Shown here piece by piece: positions 22,895 to 34,366 of a DNA stretch of 64,000 nt (its first letter is position 1; every line of letters begins with the position of its first letter). Where the stretch lies: positions 1,168,501-1,232,500 of the forward strand of contig JANEZZ010001677.1 in assembly GCA_026122225.1 (NCBI GenBank), given 5' to 3'. Under the pieces are notes generated by a model. That model was given only the letters and a program-made list of their open reading frames with translations, had not been told where the DNA came from and ran no database searches. This DNA is from Heloderma charlesbogerti (lineage: Eukaryota; Chordata; Lepidosauria; Squamata; Helodermatidae). A program made the translations under genes and the position numbers.

Positions 22895-23430
22895 GGATCC
22901 AGGAGAAATTTCTTTCAGTTCATTTTTGATCAGGTTTTACCCATTTTGCAGCTTCTGCACTGTATACAGACTTGGACACAATCTGCTGCCAAGGTCTGTA
23001 CATTTCCAAGCTTGCAATGTGATTCACAGAAACACAACACCCCCCCCCCCATTTCATTCAACAGCGTGTGTACATTTGAAAAATGCACTTGAATAAAAGT
23101 GTGTCTGTTTGAAAAAATGCACACATATATGCTTTAATCAATGGAAGAATACATACATTCCAAGATGTGCACAATTGATACTTGGGAAAATACACACCAA
23201 CAAACACATGGATTTTCATGCGAAAAGGGAAAAAAACAAAACTTACAGCTTTGGATTCCTCCATTGAGCAGGGGGTTGGACTCGATGGCCTTGTAGGCCC
23301 CTTCCAACCCTACTATTCTATGATTCTGTGACAGGGTCTGGAACAAGCTTCAAGGTGGAGTTCAGAGTACTTCAGCAAGCTCAGGTTTTCCTGGTTTGCA
23401 CATCCTTAATTTGCATTGGCATTTGCAGCT
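22895..23430 (+). repeat. Unnamed dispersed repeat, copy 2, split by a CR1 tail
   Basis: Same order of motifs as 6640-7015 (TTTTGATCAGGTTTTACCCA, CATTTCCAAGCTTGCA, AAAATGCACACA, GGATTTTCATG, then GTTCAGAGTACTTCAGCAAG). The two halves are separated by a CR1 tail at 23255-23333. Family unknown. Confidence 0.55.
23255..23333 (+). mobile_element. CR1 LINE 3' tail (about 80 bp)
   Basis: TTGGATTCCTCCATTGAGCA, GGTTGGACTCGATGGCC and the tail ATTCTATGATTCTGTG. Extreme 5' truncation; it lies inside the unnamed repeat at 22895-23430. Confidence 0.85.
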
Positions 23431-23617
23431 CTTCCTCTGCCCCCCCCAAGCCTTCTAAACAGCTGGTTTCTTTAGACCAAACATTTCTGTGGAATTGCAG
23501 AAGGGAGGCCTCTGAGGACCTACATCACATCTGGCACTATGGTCATCTTAACAATATTTTTATTATACCCCACAGACCCCAGTTAACCTAAAAACTGTTT
23601 TGGCTGAAGAAGACAGT

Positions 23618-23728
23618 TGTTGTTCGTTGTTCAGTCGTTCAGTCGTGTCCGACTCTTTGTGACCCCGTGGACCAGAGCACACCAGGCCTTCCTGTCCTCC
23701 GCTCTCTCCCGGAGTGTGCTCAAGTTCA
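23618..23728 (-). mobile_element. BovB LINE 3' tail with 13-bp target duplication
   Basis: On the plus strand it begins TGTTGTTCGTTGTTCAGTCG (the complement of the BovB ACAACAAC tail) and runs to CTCAAGTTCA. TGAAGAAGACAGT flanks it perfectly at 23605-23617 and 23729-23741. Only the last ~110 bp of BovB inserted. Confidence 0.9.
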
Positions 23729-24003
23729 TGAAGAAGACAGTACAATTTATCTAACCCTATTTACTTTTGCCTCAGCCCACTGTTATGGGTCAAAACTTTT
23801 CTGCTGGAGGCTGCTGTCCGATTCTCAGTCTGTCCCTGATGCTAAAGTGATCACTTCTGATTGACAAAGTAGGATTAAAATACATCTTAATAAATACAGA
23901 TTGGACCCAAACCTCATGCCGTTTGTGACTCTTCTCGCTGGGAATTTAAACGCGCTGGAGGCTGCCTTCTACTCTGTCCAGCAGGATGGGCTAGTTATAC
24001 AGA

Positions 24004-24118
24004 GATGGGCAACTTGTGGCCCTCCAGATGTTTTGGCCTACAACTCCCATCAGCCCTAGCCAGCAGATCCTGTGGTGAGGGGATGATGGGAATTGTAGGC
24101 ACAAACCTCTGGAGGACC
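24004..24118. mobile_element. Palindromic hAT-like MITE
   Basis: The arms GGCCCTCCAGATGTTTTGGC / CTACAACTCCCATCAGCCC and GGGATGATGGGAATTGTAGG / CCTCTGGAGGACC are imperfect inverse complements around a short centre. The pattern is the widespread squamate 'CTCCAGATGTTTTGGACTAC' palindromic repeat, which I know as hAT-like (from memory). Confidence 0.6.
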
Positions 24119-24764
24119 TCTTTTTTTTTCTGGCTTAAATGACAAGGCAGAAGTCCATGAGGTGAAGCTTTATCTAATCACTGAACTTCCGTGTTGGGAA
24201 AAACTGCATTTACTGATTTTTTTGCTCAGGATCGAGGAGGCATGGGGCCTCTCAGGAGGGAAAGGGGCAGACCTAGGCTGGAGGGGAAACCTTTCTTGTC
24301 TGTTTCTCTGCAGAACAAAAGTAGGGATGAGAAAGGTTCTGGCTTTAGCAGAAGATGCTGTTTCAAATGCAGGGCTTTCCTGATGGCCAGCTTGGACTCC
24401 TGCTGACCCTGAGCGCGGAGGTCAGAATAGATCCCCAGATCTCCCATGGGAGCTTTGCCTTGCCTCAGTGTTAGGGTAAGGGTTGTTAGCCCCAGATTGA
24501 AAGGTCTCAGGCTGACTTTCAGCATGAGATGGAGAGTATCTTCCAGAGGCTGCTTTTCCCACCACAGCAATGTAATGATGGGAGAACTTGCAGCAGGGGA
24601 AATTTTCCCCATGTATGCTGCTCCTAAAACATCCTGAAATCCTCCCAGGATCTGGATGCAGCAGCCTAGCCAGGGAGAGGGAAGGTTTGAAACCGGGACA
24701 GGCTGGCCCGTTGGAAAAATGTCTCTCTCCATAGGCCGGAAGTGGGGTGAGGGGACTGGGATCA

Positions 24765-24955
24765 AAGCTCAGTGGTCGAGCAGCTGCTTTGCAGGCAGAA
24801 GGTGCCTGGCTCAGTCCCCAGCATCTCCAGGCAGGGCTGGAAAAGCCAGACACCCTGGAGAGACACCGCCAGCGAATGTCGACAATTCTGAGCTAGCTGG
24901 ACTAATTCTGGCTTGCCGTAAGGCAGCTTCCTTTGCTCCTATTTACATCAGTCCT
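24765..24955 (+). mobile_element. tRNA-Ala-derived SINE
   Basis: The head retains the tRNA box A (AGCTCAGTGGTCGAGCAGCT), an anticodon-arm remnant (GCTTTGCAGGCAGAAGG) and box B (GCTCAGTCCCCAGCATCTCC). The unrelated body follows (GACACCGCCAGCGAATG, GACAATTCTGAGCTAG) and the end is AAGGCAGCTTCCTTTGCTCC. A second copy follows at 25008. Confidence 0.75.
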
Positions 24956-25007
24956 TGATACAGAACCTTGAGGACTAGAAACTTGCTTTATTTTAAGGGG
25001 AAGGGCT

Positions 25008-25190
25008 GTAGCTCAGTGACAGAGCCCCTGCCGTGCAGGCAGAAGGTCCCAGGTTCAATCCCTGGCATCTCCAGGTAGGGCCAGGAAAAGCCCTTTACTG
25101 TCTGAAACTCCAGAGAATCATTGTGGCCAGTCAGTATTGACAATACCGGGCTAGGTGGGCCCAGGGTCTGACTCAGTGTAATCTTCCTTG
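25008..25190 (+). mobile_element. tRNA-Ala-derived SINE
   Basis: GCTGTAGCTCAGTGACAGAG (box A), GTGCAGGCAGAAGGTCCC, GGTTCAATCCCTGGCATCTC (box B) and the body (GTCAGTATTGACAATACCGG, GGGTCTGACTCAGTG). Best conserved copy in the window. It is a SINE rather than a tRNA gene because the acceptor and T-arm pairings continue into SINE body sequence. Confidence 0.8.
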
Positions 25191-28044
25191 CAAGTGCACA
25201 CTTTTGGGGCATAGGCCCCAAACCTTGGGACCTTTTCCATGTTTACCTTAGCCTTCCTAAGGGCTATAAACTTGTCTTCTGTTTTGAAATGAAAACCAGA
25301 ACTTCCAGCAAATCCATCATTTGCTTTCAACTTGGCCCCTGGAGCTGTTTTCTACTTGTAAACAAGAGCTCTGAAGAACAGAAGTCGCAAGCAACCCCTG
25401 AAGACACATAGCAGCAAGCAGTCTTAAGATTCGACATGCCTATCTTAGGTGGATCCATCCTGTAAGTGAGATGGTCGGAAGCAGGGAACAGGGCTGTGGT
25501 GCTTCAGCTTTCGCTTCCCCAGGCCAAGCACACCAGCTCGTCCGAGCAACGTTTCCAGCTCAAAATCTGAAGACAGATACCAGCAACAAGAACAAAAAAA
25601 AATCAGAATTATTCCAGGAATGCTGAGGAGACCCCCTCTCCCGCCTCAGCTGCTCCATCTTTTCCCCCAAACTCTCCGTGTTCCAGGAAAGCGAGAGGTG
25701 CTTTTTTTTCCTGGATTCTGGCCTGCAGCCCAGAGGTCACAAGGGAAAACACACTGCGTGCACGGCTGACATCTGTTTCTGAGATTCATTTCCTTTCTTG
25801 GAACCAGGAGGCTGCAAAGATGGAATGGAAATGCAGATCCCCAGATGAGGTTTTGGTTGTTGTTGCTGCTCAGAATGACACAGCACCATACTCCAGCAAA
25901 TCTGCAGTAATGCCCTGTTTTTACTCAGCTCACTCATGACTTGGTGACACTGAGGTCGATCCTACTAAAGCACAGGGGCAGAACTGGAGGCCTGGGGTTC
26001 AAATCCTGCTCTCTGGAGCTCCCTTTAAAGACCATGCCTCCTTGCCGCCACCCCCTTTCTCCTTACCACCAATTTAAATTGGTGAAATGCCTCTCCAAAG
26101 GCAGGAAGAGCTTGATGCTACAATATGCTGGTGATTCTTGGCCCTGCCCCTCACCCACCCCTGGCATGTGGCCCCGAGAGCTTCCCTGGAATGGAATGCT
26201 GCCCTCAGGCTGAGAGTTCTGCACCCCTGCAATAAAGATATTAATGTGGCTTCTGTCTTTCCCCCACTGTGGGACATTTTAAATACAGAGACCAGCTGGA
26301 CGGGTGTTTCCCTAAGGCTGCAAACCAATACATCCTTACCTGGAAGGAGCCCTGTTGAAATCTGCAGGACTGACTTCTGGGTAGGCATGTATAGGATTGC
26401 ACTGTACGTCAGGGAAAGTTCAGCGCACGGGGAGAATCGACCCCGGCTCGGTTGCAGCTAGTGCTGCCATCTCGGGTAAGGTGCCGCCATCCAAGTCTTG
26501 CTTCCGTGACGCTGTGCCACGGCTCAAGCGCAGGAGATCCTCACCCTCTGCACGGGTGCCTGTTGTCTGGCAAAGGTGAGCGGCGGAGGTGTGTGCCTCA
26601 CCCACCTGCCTGTGGCCTGCAGGAGCCTGATCCAGACCTCTCCAACCTCGTGCCCTCCAGGTGTGTTGGACTACAATGTCTATCATGCCATACCCGGCAT
26701 GTTTTGATGATGGGGGTTAACAACGTAAGAAGAGTCCTGTTGGGTCATACTAGCCATCACAGCCAGGGGGCCGCCAGCTTGGCCCCAGACTCCAGCCAGA
26801 GAGGAGGCAGCTGCAGGGCGCTTGTTTTCACCCTTCCCTGCTGGAAATAACCCCTCTAGCAACTCTGAAACGAAGAACTGGTGCCTGGGGGTCTTTTCCC
26901 TCTCCCCCCTCCCTTTTTTTTTGTGCCCTATTAGACTGTAACCCTGAAGGCAGGGAAGGTCTCATCATTAATGCTTGGGAGCTGCTGCGGGAGCCTTTTT
27001 GGGCAGAAGAGCAGGGGGAAATCACTGCAAATAGAACAGGCAAATCTAGGGCGGCATCCTGGTCCCACCATGGCCAACCCGATGCCCCCAAGGGAAGCAG
27101 GCAAGCAGGGCACGTGCGCAACAGCCCCCACCTCTCGTGTCCCTTAGCAAGCATCCCACCTCTGCTCCTGGAGGTGATATGTAGCCACCAGAAGCAGCAG
27201 CCAAGTGATAGGCTTGGCCCCTGTAAACCTAAGCCCCTTTCAAGCTGTCCATGTTGGGCTACCCTCACTCCGAGGGCTTCCAGGCTCCCGGCCTAGTGCC
27301 ACTATTCCCTCTTCTCCTTCTTTGTGCATTTTTTCTGATCAGAGCAAAAGTGAAAGAAGCTGTGGAAAAACATGGTAGGCCGACCCAGTGAAGATGATGA
27401 CATCTGAACTAGAGACATGAGCGCTGGAGTGTGTGGATTGGGGGGGGGGTATTTTTCCCATGGGCTGTACTTGTGTCCCCCCCAAAAAAACTTGAACAGC
27501 TTTGGATTATGAAATATTTTCTTTTAGAATGATCAATAAAGTATTTGGGACAAGGTGTCTATACATTGCTTTTCTGCCTTTATCCCGCCCCCCCCCCCAA
27601 TGATTTCTAAAAACCACGTAATAAAACTTTTATAGAAAGACTAGAGATGTAGAATTTCCGGAAATAATGAAGCCACAGGGAAAAAATGTTTTTAATCCTC
27701 TCCGTAAGATTCCCAGCATAGTTACTTCTCCTATGTCTTATTAAAATTATTGAGCTGAAGTATCTCTTACTGATATTTAGGGATGTTCCAAGTCATGCTC
27801 ACTTTCCCAGCATGTGAGTAGAGCCGCTATAACATGGAAGAAAAAGTGCATTCTTGACACTTGAGGTTTTGTTCTATACTGTCCTTTGTTTGTGGGCTTG
27901 TTCCGGCTAGATAATGTAACAAGTCAATTAAAGCAGTTCTAATCTAAACCCACACGTGAAAAAGCACAGTAGGTTATCCTATAGGTTATCCACAGACAGT
28001 ATGTGGGTTATCCACATAAGGCGCCTCCATAGCCAAAGGTGATG
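25191..28044. other. Non-coding intergenic stretch with repeat tails
   Basis: No gene recognised. At 26867-27040 lies a LINE-like tail (AAGAACTGGTGCCTGGGGG, TTAGACTGTAACCCTGAAGG, GAGCCTTTTTGGGCAGAAGA) that recurs at about 47335-47500 and 57340-57540. The short motif GACTTCTGGGTAGGCATGTA then TAGGATTG at about 26370-26400 is another dispersed repeat. Confidence 0.4.
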
Positions 28045-28125
28045 TACCTGTCTACAATGCCCATCAGCCCTCACCAATGGTGAGGGATGATGGGACTTGT
28101 AGGCCAAACCTTCTGGAGGGCCACA
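28045..28125. mobile_element. Palindromic hAT-like MITE fragment
   Basis: TGTCTACAATGCCCATCAGC / CCTCACCA and TGGTGAGGGATGATGGGACT / TGTAGGCC form an inverted repeat, then ACCTTCTGGAGGGCC. It lies just downstream of the inferred GNG7 3' end. Confidence 0.55.
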
Positions 28126-28413
28126 ACTTGCCCACCTCTGGACGTGACCCACCTCTTCTCCTTAGGACCCCACTCTGGTAGTTGTAAGGGCGGGAACCCT
28201 TCTCCAACGGGGCAGTTGTGGTCCGCCTTGGGGTGGTGGCCAGAAATAGCTCTCTACCCAGAGAACCTTGCCCCCTCCACAGTCTGGCATTTTGGAAACT
28301 CAGCCCCCTGCCCCCCAGCAAACAGAACAGACGCAGACACAGGTGAGTGCAGCACCAAGGATATTTCAGCCCCCAGTTAGAACGACAACAAAGGCGCCAG
28401 CAAAAGTGTCTTT

Positions 28414-28419
28414 TTTATT
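28414..28419 (-). terminator. Candidate GNG7 poly(A) signal (AATAAA)
   Basis: TTTATT on the plus strand is AATAAA on the minus strand, placing cleavage near 28385-28404. The CA-rich sequence upstream of this on the plus strand gives a GT/T-rich downstream element on the transcript (TTGTTGTCG then TTC). It is the first canonical AATAAA seen before the MITE at 28045-28125. Confidence 0.5.
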
Positions 28420-30064
28420 CATTGTGTTATCAATTCTTTTTCTTTTTTTAAACGGCAATTCCACAAAATATTAAACACTAAGCAAGGAAATTGGTCTGTG
28501 GCACACTGGAAAAAATGAAGGAATTACAAAAAAGGGAAAAAGTAGAAACTAGAGAGAAAAGATGTTCAAAAGCCCACATTACGGACACAGATTTTACTTC
28601 CCTAAAATACCATCTTTACAAACCTTGATTTGCTTTTGGCAACGTTATCAGAACTTTGCAAGTGAGAAATATAAACCAGAGGGAGAGAAAGGAAAAGCAC
28701 AACAATGTCCAATGTGTTTGGTTGGTGCTTCTGCTTTTTAAAAAATATGAAATCAAAGCATTTTTAACCTTGTTAAATTAAAAAAAAGAGTTAATTTTTA
28801 AGTACCCCTTTAAAACAGTTTGGCAAAGAGGGGTGAATCTTGGCACCTTTGAAGGGGGGGGCACTTGCATAAGGCCTGAATGAATGTCCAGTAGGAATCC
28901 ACAACAGATTCAGATTAATTTGGATTTCTATGAATCGAACCTGCAGATTCCGCAACGGACCCGCTTTTTACCTTCTGAGGGGATGTGCACAAATGCATAC
29001 CGGCACTAATGTGTGCTTGCACAAATGGAACGAAATTGTCATATATCCCTTTAAAAAATCCAATTGCATCAATGCGGAGAGCAGAAGGAAAGCTGCCTGG
29101 TGATCCACAATATGCAGATGGAACAGATTTAACAAAATCTGTACATCGCTAATCTCTGGAGTGTGCAGGTAGACGTGAGGAGGGGGGCGCTTTACTCAGG
29201 CATAGAAGATGCTTGGCCCAATTTTCCAGGGGAGGGGGGCTCTCCTGCCCTGCCTGGGGATGGGGACACTGGCCCTCTTCTCCTTAAGGCAGCGACAGAG
29301 TGGCACAAAGGAAGAACATAAAAGCAAGGACTGAGCTAAGCGGATCAGATGCCAGGGAGGACAGCGGGGGGGGGGGGCTCCTGTACTCCCTATGAAGAAG
29401 GGAGCTTTGGCTTCTCTGGCTGCTCCTTCCTCCCCCGCCAGTGAGTCCCTGATCCCCCACCCAAATGCCCTCTCTTCAATGTGACTGGGAGCAGAACAAG
29501 GCAGACCCCATGGCGATGGTGGGAGGAGGCATGCAGATAGAGGGCTACGGCCCAGGGCAGGACCCAATCCGAGATGGAGCAGAGGAGTCCAATGGCTTGT
29601 TCCCACGGAAATTAGAGAGGGAAGGAGGCGAAAGCGGTCTGGCCCGGCCCCTCTCCCCCTCCAAAAGACGTTTCTGGGAGACAGCAGGGCTCCCACTCTG
29701 CCGGCCCAGAGGGGAGCACGTCTGCCTCCAAACTTGGCCTCCAGACAGCCAAGGACTCAGGACAGGGCGTCTCCTGGGCAGACCCCCAGACTGCCCACAT
29801 GCAAAGTACCTGAAGACGTCCCAGAGGTCTTCTCGGTCCTTTGCTTTTTGGACAGATACACAGAGGACAACTGGCAGCAGTTAACCTGCATTTAGCTTTA
29901 TGTTACGCCAGGAAGAAGACCCCCCCCCCCGCAAGTTACAGTCACCCACTGCAGTTATGTACGGACAAAGAATTGAAAAGGAAGGGTTTGGCAATCCTCC
30001 CCCTGCACGTTCTTTCCCACTCTCCTGTCTTTGTTTGCAGTTCGTCCTTTTCTTCCGCTACTCT

Positions 30065-30155
30065 GGAGTTGCCCCAACCTGGTGCCCTCCAGATGTGTTG
30101 GACTACAACTCTCAGCATCCCCAGCCAGCCTCGCAAGGCGTTGTAGTCTGACACA
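30065..30155. mobile_element. Palindromic hAT-like MITE fragment
   Basis: GTTGCCCCAACCTGGTGCCC, CTCCAGATGTGTTGGACTAC, AACTCTCAGCATCCCCAGCC and then a partial return arm (GGCGTTGTAGTCTGACACA). Typical partial copy of the palindromic family. It lies inside the inferred GNG7 3' UTR. Confidence 0.6.
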
Positions 30156-32583
30156 CCTAGAGGCGCCAGGCTGAGGGGCTGTGCTAGCCCAACAGAGGGG
30201 CCATGGCCAATTCACACCACCACCCTGCAGCAAAGGGACCAGCTGGTTCGCCACCAACACAGGACGGGCCCTGCCCAGGACCTTGTGAAGGCCACGATGC
30301 CCCCTGAAGACCACAGAGAGCCCTCCAGAGTGGGCAGCCATCGACATCAGGTTGTGGGGCAGCCTTCTGGGTTGCAGAGGGAGATCAGGGAGAAGAGGGG
30401 TGTGCAGCTGTGCTGGGTTCGCTGCCACAGGCCAGTCCGAATGCTGCTCAATCTGGTGGGCTGAGAGAGGCACGGTGGAGAGGCTGGGGCGAGCTGCCAA
30501 GGGATGACCGTGTGGCAAACTGGCAGCGTGGAGGGCTCAAAAAGAAGAAGCCAAGATTGGGGGGCTCTTTCCTTGTAGGGAAGAACCCTGACCCCAGGAG
30601 AGCTGCCTCCCTTCACTGGGCCACGCCTGCTGTTTTTTCAAAGGGGGGTTGTTTGGGAGAAAGGCCAGGAAGCCTGCCGAGGGCAGTCACGGGCGGGTTG
30701 GCTTTCCAAGCCAGGGGCGTTTTGGAAGGCAAGAGGAGGGATGAGAGGGACGAAAAGCGACTGTGGCTGATCTCGCCATAGGAATTGTCATGGGGGAAGA
30801 CGAGGGAACTAGGGAAAGCAGACATTTAGGGGAGCTGTTCAGTGCCGGGACCTGCTGGTGAGGCTGAAGACACCCAACCTGTCCACAGGGTGGAGAGGAA
30901 GCTGAGCCTGACAAGCCAGGAGGACTGCAGAACCGTTGCAAGATGGCCGGACTCCTCACCTGGCACTTCCAAGTTAGGGGGGGATCCTCCAAGCGGGGAG
31001 CGCCTCGCCTCTCCTCCTTACTGCGCCTTTTCTGCTGGAGCACGTTCGGAGCAAGGGGCACAGGCTCTGCACAGGCGCCCCGGGGCTCTGCCGGCTTGGC
31101 CTCCCAAGGGAGAGACCTGGAGAGCAGAGCAGCACCCTCCCCCATGCCCCCTCCTCTCCCGATCAAAGGAGGGAGAGGTGAAATGGACCTGCTTTGCTAA
31201 CACGGGATGCAGCTCCTCTGCCTTTTGCACCCTTATCTGGACACACGCCCAGCCAAAATGTCTCCCCCGCTACTGCGCTGTCGATGGCAGCAGGGGGGCC
31301 ACCGACTCGTCCCTACGCTCGCTCCCTGTCCCAACCTGAGGCTGCGCAGCCACGTGCTCCCTTCAGCCACCGACGTGGGAGCCCTGCTGGCCCGAAGAGC
31401 TCCGCTGGCTGCCTGCCCCCAAGTGCTAGGGACCCGTGGCTCCGAGGGGGACTTGTCAGAGGCCAGCTGCCTCTCTAGCAAGACGTGCCCAGAGACTGCA
31501 GGCAGCTGGGGATCTCCCCGCTTCCCCAGCACACGGTGTCCATCCGCCCACAAACCACTCCCCTCCGCCCCCTCTCTCTCGGTGAGAGAAGAGGACCATG
31601 GCTTCGAAGCACCTGCCTTGACTTCCATTTCTTTCGCACTGTCTGCTGAATGAGGGGACCAGGAGTGTCAAACGCTGAGGCTCCTGCCTTTGGCCCCCGG
31701 TGCCTCCCCAAGGCACTGAACTGACCTTTTGCCCTGCCATGAAGGAGGGGGTGGCTCTTGCGACGGCCTTGCAGCATGGGGCCCCCAGACCAACTGAAAG
31801 AGGAAGGAGAGTCAATGTCGGCGCTCAGCTGCTCCGCTCGCGAAGCCCCAAGAACAGGACGGAGGAAGATGGAGAAGCGGGTGACCCAACGACAGACAAG
31901 CAGCAGGGAATGGAGAAAAGCAGCAGAGTTTCTCATGCTTCTGTCTCTGGGAACGGACGCGTCTCCTGCATGGGGCTCATGGGGTTTGGGACGGAAAAGG
32001 TCACCCCGCCCCTGTGCCAATGCAGGTTCTGTTACAGATCCTGCGTGGGGACACGCCTTTAAACCAGGGGAAGGGGCACACTGGGAGGGGGGAGGTGGTG
32101 TCATGATTTTCTGCTGCTGCTACCTTCCAACGCGACTCCTTTGAGTGCCACCCCACTCCCCACCGGCTGGCCCCGATCCTGAACTCAGTCATTGGCAAAG
32201 ATGGGCTTTATGTGATCAGACACACAGAGACACGCCCCCCACGCCCAGCAGCACGCAACCCTGGCCTTGTCCTGGAAGGTCCAAGCTGGGTCAAAGGGAA
32301 GTGGGGGCGTGGGGCACGGCCCCTGCTGCCCAGACATCAGCACCCCCTCCTCTGCTCCCCCTCGCCTGGCCACCTGCTTTGCTTTTTAAAATTTGGGCCC
32401 CTCCAGGAGCAGACCCTGGCCCTTGGGCTTGCAGATGCCTTGGCGGTCGCTCCGGAGGCCCACAGCCGGCTCAGACTCGGCGCTCAGCCATGACCCCTCA
32501 GGGCGGCGTGAGAAGTGTGTGTGGCTTCCAAGCGAGGCAGGCCCTGCCCGAGAGATGAGTGGGCTGAGGGAGGGGGGGTCCCG

Positions 32584-32709
32584 CTATAGGATGGTGCAGG
32601 GCTTCTTGTCCTTGAAGGGGTTCTCCGAGGCAGGGACACCGACCAGAAGGGGGTCGTTCCGGGCCTGCCGCTCGCAGTAATTCATGAGCTCGGACGATGC
32701 TTTGGAGAC
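32584..32709 (-). CDS. GNG7: G protein subunit gamma-7, second coding exon
   Basis: G-gamma subunits form an obligate dimer with G-beta and anchor heterotrimeric G proteins to the inner face of the plasma membrane. This exon gives codons 28-68: [20 protein letters not shown] then [21 protein letters not shown] and TAG. NPFKDKK...CTIL is the conserved gamma-subunit end. The final Leu of the CAAX box predicts geranylgeranylation of the Cys, removal of the last three residues and carboxymethylation. The acceptor is TTCCTTCCGCAG ending at 32710. The reading frame is phase 0 at the junction and joins exactly to the 27-codon exon at 35485-35565, for a total of 68 residues, the length of mammalian gamma-7. 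Compared with my memory of human gamma-7 it differs at a few positions only (E/D, N/S, R/Q, Q/H), better than with gamma-12. Identity as GNG7 is strong; orthology would be firm with synteny. Confidence 0.96.
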   Translation of the reverse strand, partial: VSKASSELMNYCERQARNDPLLVGVPASENPFKDKKPCTIL

Positions 32710-33539
32710 CTGCGGAAGGAAGGAAGGAGACGGGGTTGGGAAGGTCACTGGAATGGGGATGAGTAGGGAGGGTGCGAGAAAAAGTCCTTTCAGGGCATCT
32801 TTGTTTGTTGCTTGCAGCTTTTTAGAATTCCAAAACAGGCATCCTAAAAGTCCTGTTTATTTAACACTGAAACCGACCTGAGCCTGATCACAGGGAAAAG
32901 GAGAACCACAAGATGAGAAAGGAAACGCCGAAGGGTCCGTCCAAAGAGGGAAGCCACAGTTAAATGTGAGCCAGCCCACTGTTATTAATGAGGCGCGCGC
33001 CCGCCGGCCGCCCTCACTCTTCTCCTTGGCCTCAGGACGAGGGCTGCAGAAGGCGGCCAACCTCAGAGGCTAAAAAGGGCTCCTTTCGAAGCCACAGCAA
33101 AGCAGCCGGTGGGAGAGACGGCTGTGGACTCACCGTTTATTTCAGTTCAAACATCTATTCTGAGAACCCAGCCCACAGAGACGGCCCGAAACCAGATGTG
33201 AGGGGGGCGGAAGGGATGGGTGCCCATCTTGAGAGAGTGCAGGACTGTGGCGGCCAGGCAGGGCTGCCTCCTTTGGAGCAGCCTGGAGCACGCAGCACAC
33301 GGGGCTACTGCTGGAGGGTGAGGCGGGGGAGAGGGGTTGACTGTCCCCAGATGATGGGCCAGGACCCTCAGAGGCTCCTGTCCAGAGAAGGAAGCACAGC
33401 CAGAGCCCACAAAAACTGGAGGGAGCTGGATCTGCCTGCATTGCGTACTTCCAGCATTATGGACTCCTGTTCTTAGAAGGTTCTAACCCTCTAATATGCA
33501 AGTTGGCTGCATATAACCTGGATCAAACCATCTAAGTGC

Positions 33540-33853
33540 AGCCAGCACCACATCTCGTGGTTGCAAATTCCATAGTTTAACTCTGTGCTACGCAAAGAAG
33601 TCCTTCCTTTTGTCAGTCCTAGATCTCTCACTACTCAGCTTCGCAGGATAGGCTCCTTTCGGTTCCGGTATTATGAGAGAGGGAGAAAAATATCTCCCTC
33701 CCCACTTTCTCCACACCGGGTGTAATTTTAAGATCAGAAGAGCCCCGCTGGATCAGACCCAGGGTCCATCTAGTCCAGCATTCTGTTCACACAGTGGCCA
33801 ACCAGTTGTCAACCAGAAACCCACAAGCAGGGCATGAACGCAACAGCACCCTC
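33540..33853 (-). mobile_element. L3-like (CR1-group) LINE 3' fragments
   Basis: Plus-strand landmarks are TTCCATAGTTTAACTCTGTG, ATTATGAGAGAGGGAGAAAA at 33670 and, from 33735, GCTGGATCAGACCCAGGGTC, CCAGCATTCTGTTCACACAG and CCACAAGCAGGGCATGAACG. The last part reads directly into the solo LTR at 33854 and resumes at 34367, so the 33735-33853 and 34367-34990 pieces are one element. The part at 33540-33730 overlaps the same region of the consensus and is a second, separate copy. Confidence 0.7.
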
Positions 33854-34366
33854 TGTATTGGCCCTGGGGGCATAGCCAAGCCATTTGTTGCGTTAGAGGG
33901 GCCTAGAGATCCAGAATGCTTGCTTAAGTTCATTATTGGTGCAGTTCCCATGCTACTAAGCCTCTGAGCATGTGCAGATGAGTCAAAAGGCCGATAACAG
34001 CCTTCTTGGTGCACTCCTTGCTAATGAGGAGAGTCTTCATCTTTGATGTGGCTGAGAAGCAGAGTTTGATTACCTTAAAGCCACAGGTGGCTGTGCCTGG
34101 GAACCAAACACTGCTAGCCTATGCTGGGAATGAGCGCGAGGGGCGCGTGCTGCTGAAACGCTGCTTATTGCTAACCTGTAGAGTGTAAGACCCAGTGTGC
34201 CCAATGGCTCCGGGCTCAGAGCAGCTGTCTGATCCAGCCATTGGGTACGCCTGTGTGCCGGAAGTTACCCAATAAAGTCTCCTTGTAAGCAAACCTTTGA
34301 GCCTGATGTATCACTATCTCGGCACTTCTAACCTAAGAGTTCAACGCCCATGGCCAGGGTGACACA
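33854..34366 (+). mobile_element. Solo LTR of an endogenous retrovirus
   Basis: About 513 bp with 5' TGTATTGG and 3' GTGACACA ends, flanked by CACCCTC on both sides (33847-33853 and 34365-34371; the last two bases of the LTR and the repeat overlap, so the duplication is 5-7 bp). The flanking L3 sequence is continuous across it (CAGCACCCTC then CCGCCCATGTCCCCCAGCAA). It contains an LTR-type poly(A) signal, CCCAATAAAGTCTCCTTGTA, at about 34269, followed by a T/G-rich stretch. No internal retroviral genes are present; a solo LTR arises by recombination between the two LTRs of a provirus. Confidence 0.8.

Larger units (their letters stand above)
28390..32583 (-). other. GNG7: Inferred GNG7 3' untranslated region
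   Basis: From the GNG7 stop codon to the poly(A) signal near 28414 there is no recognisable splice or coding signal on the minus strand. I infer one long (~4.2 kb) terminal-exon UTR. It includes an AT-rich distal part (28400-28860) and a short palindromic repeat at 30065-30155. I recall that mammalian GNG7 transcripts also have multi-kilobase 3' UTRs. The extent is an inference; a shorter UTR with an internal poly(A) site is possible. Confidence 0.5.

Noticed and set aside
25008..25080. Functional tRNA-Ala gene
   Set aside because: The tRNA-like part continues into SINE body sequence and recurs at several sites with the same body.
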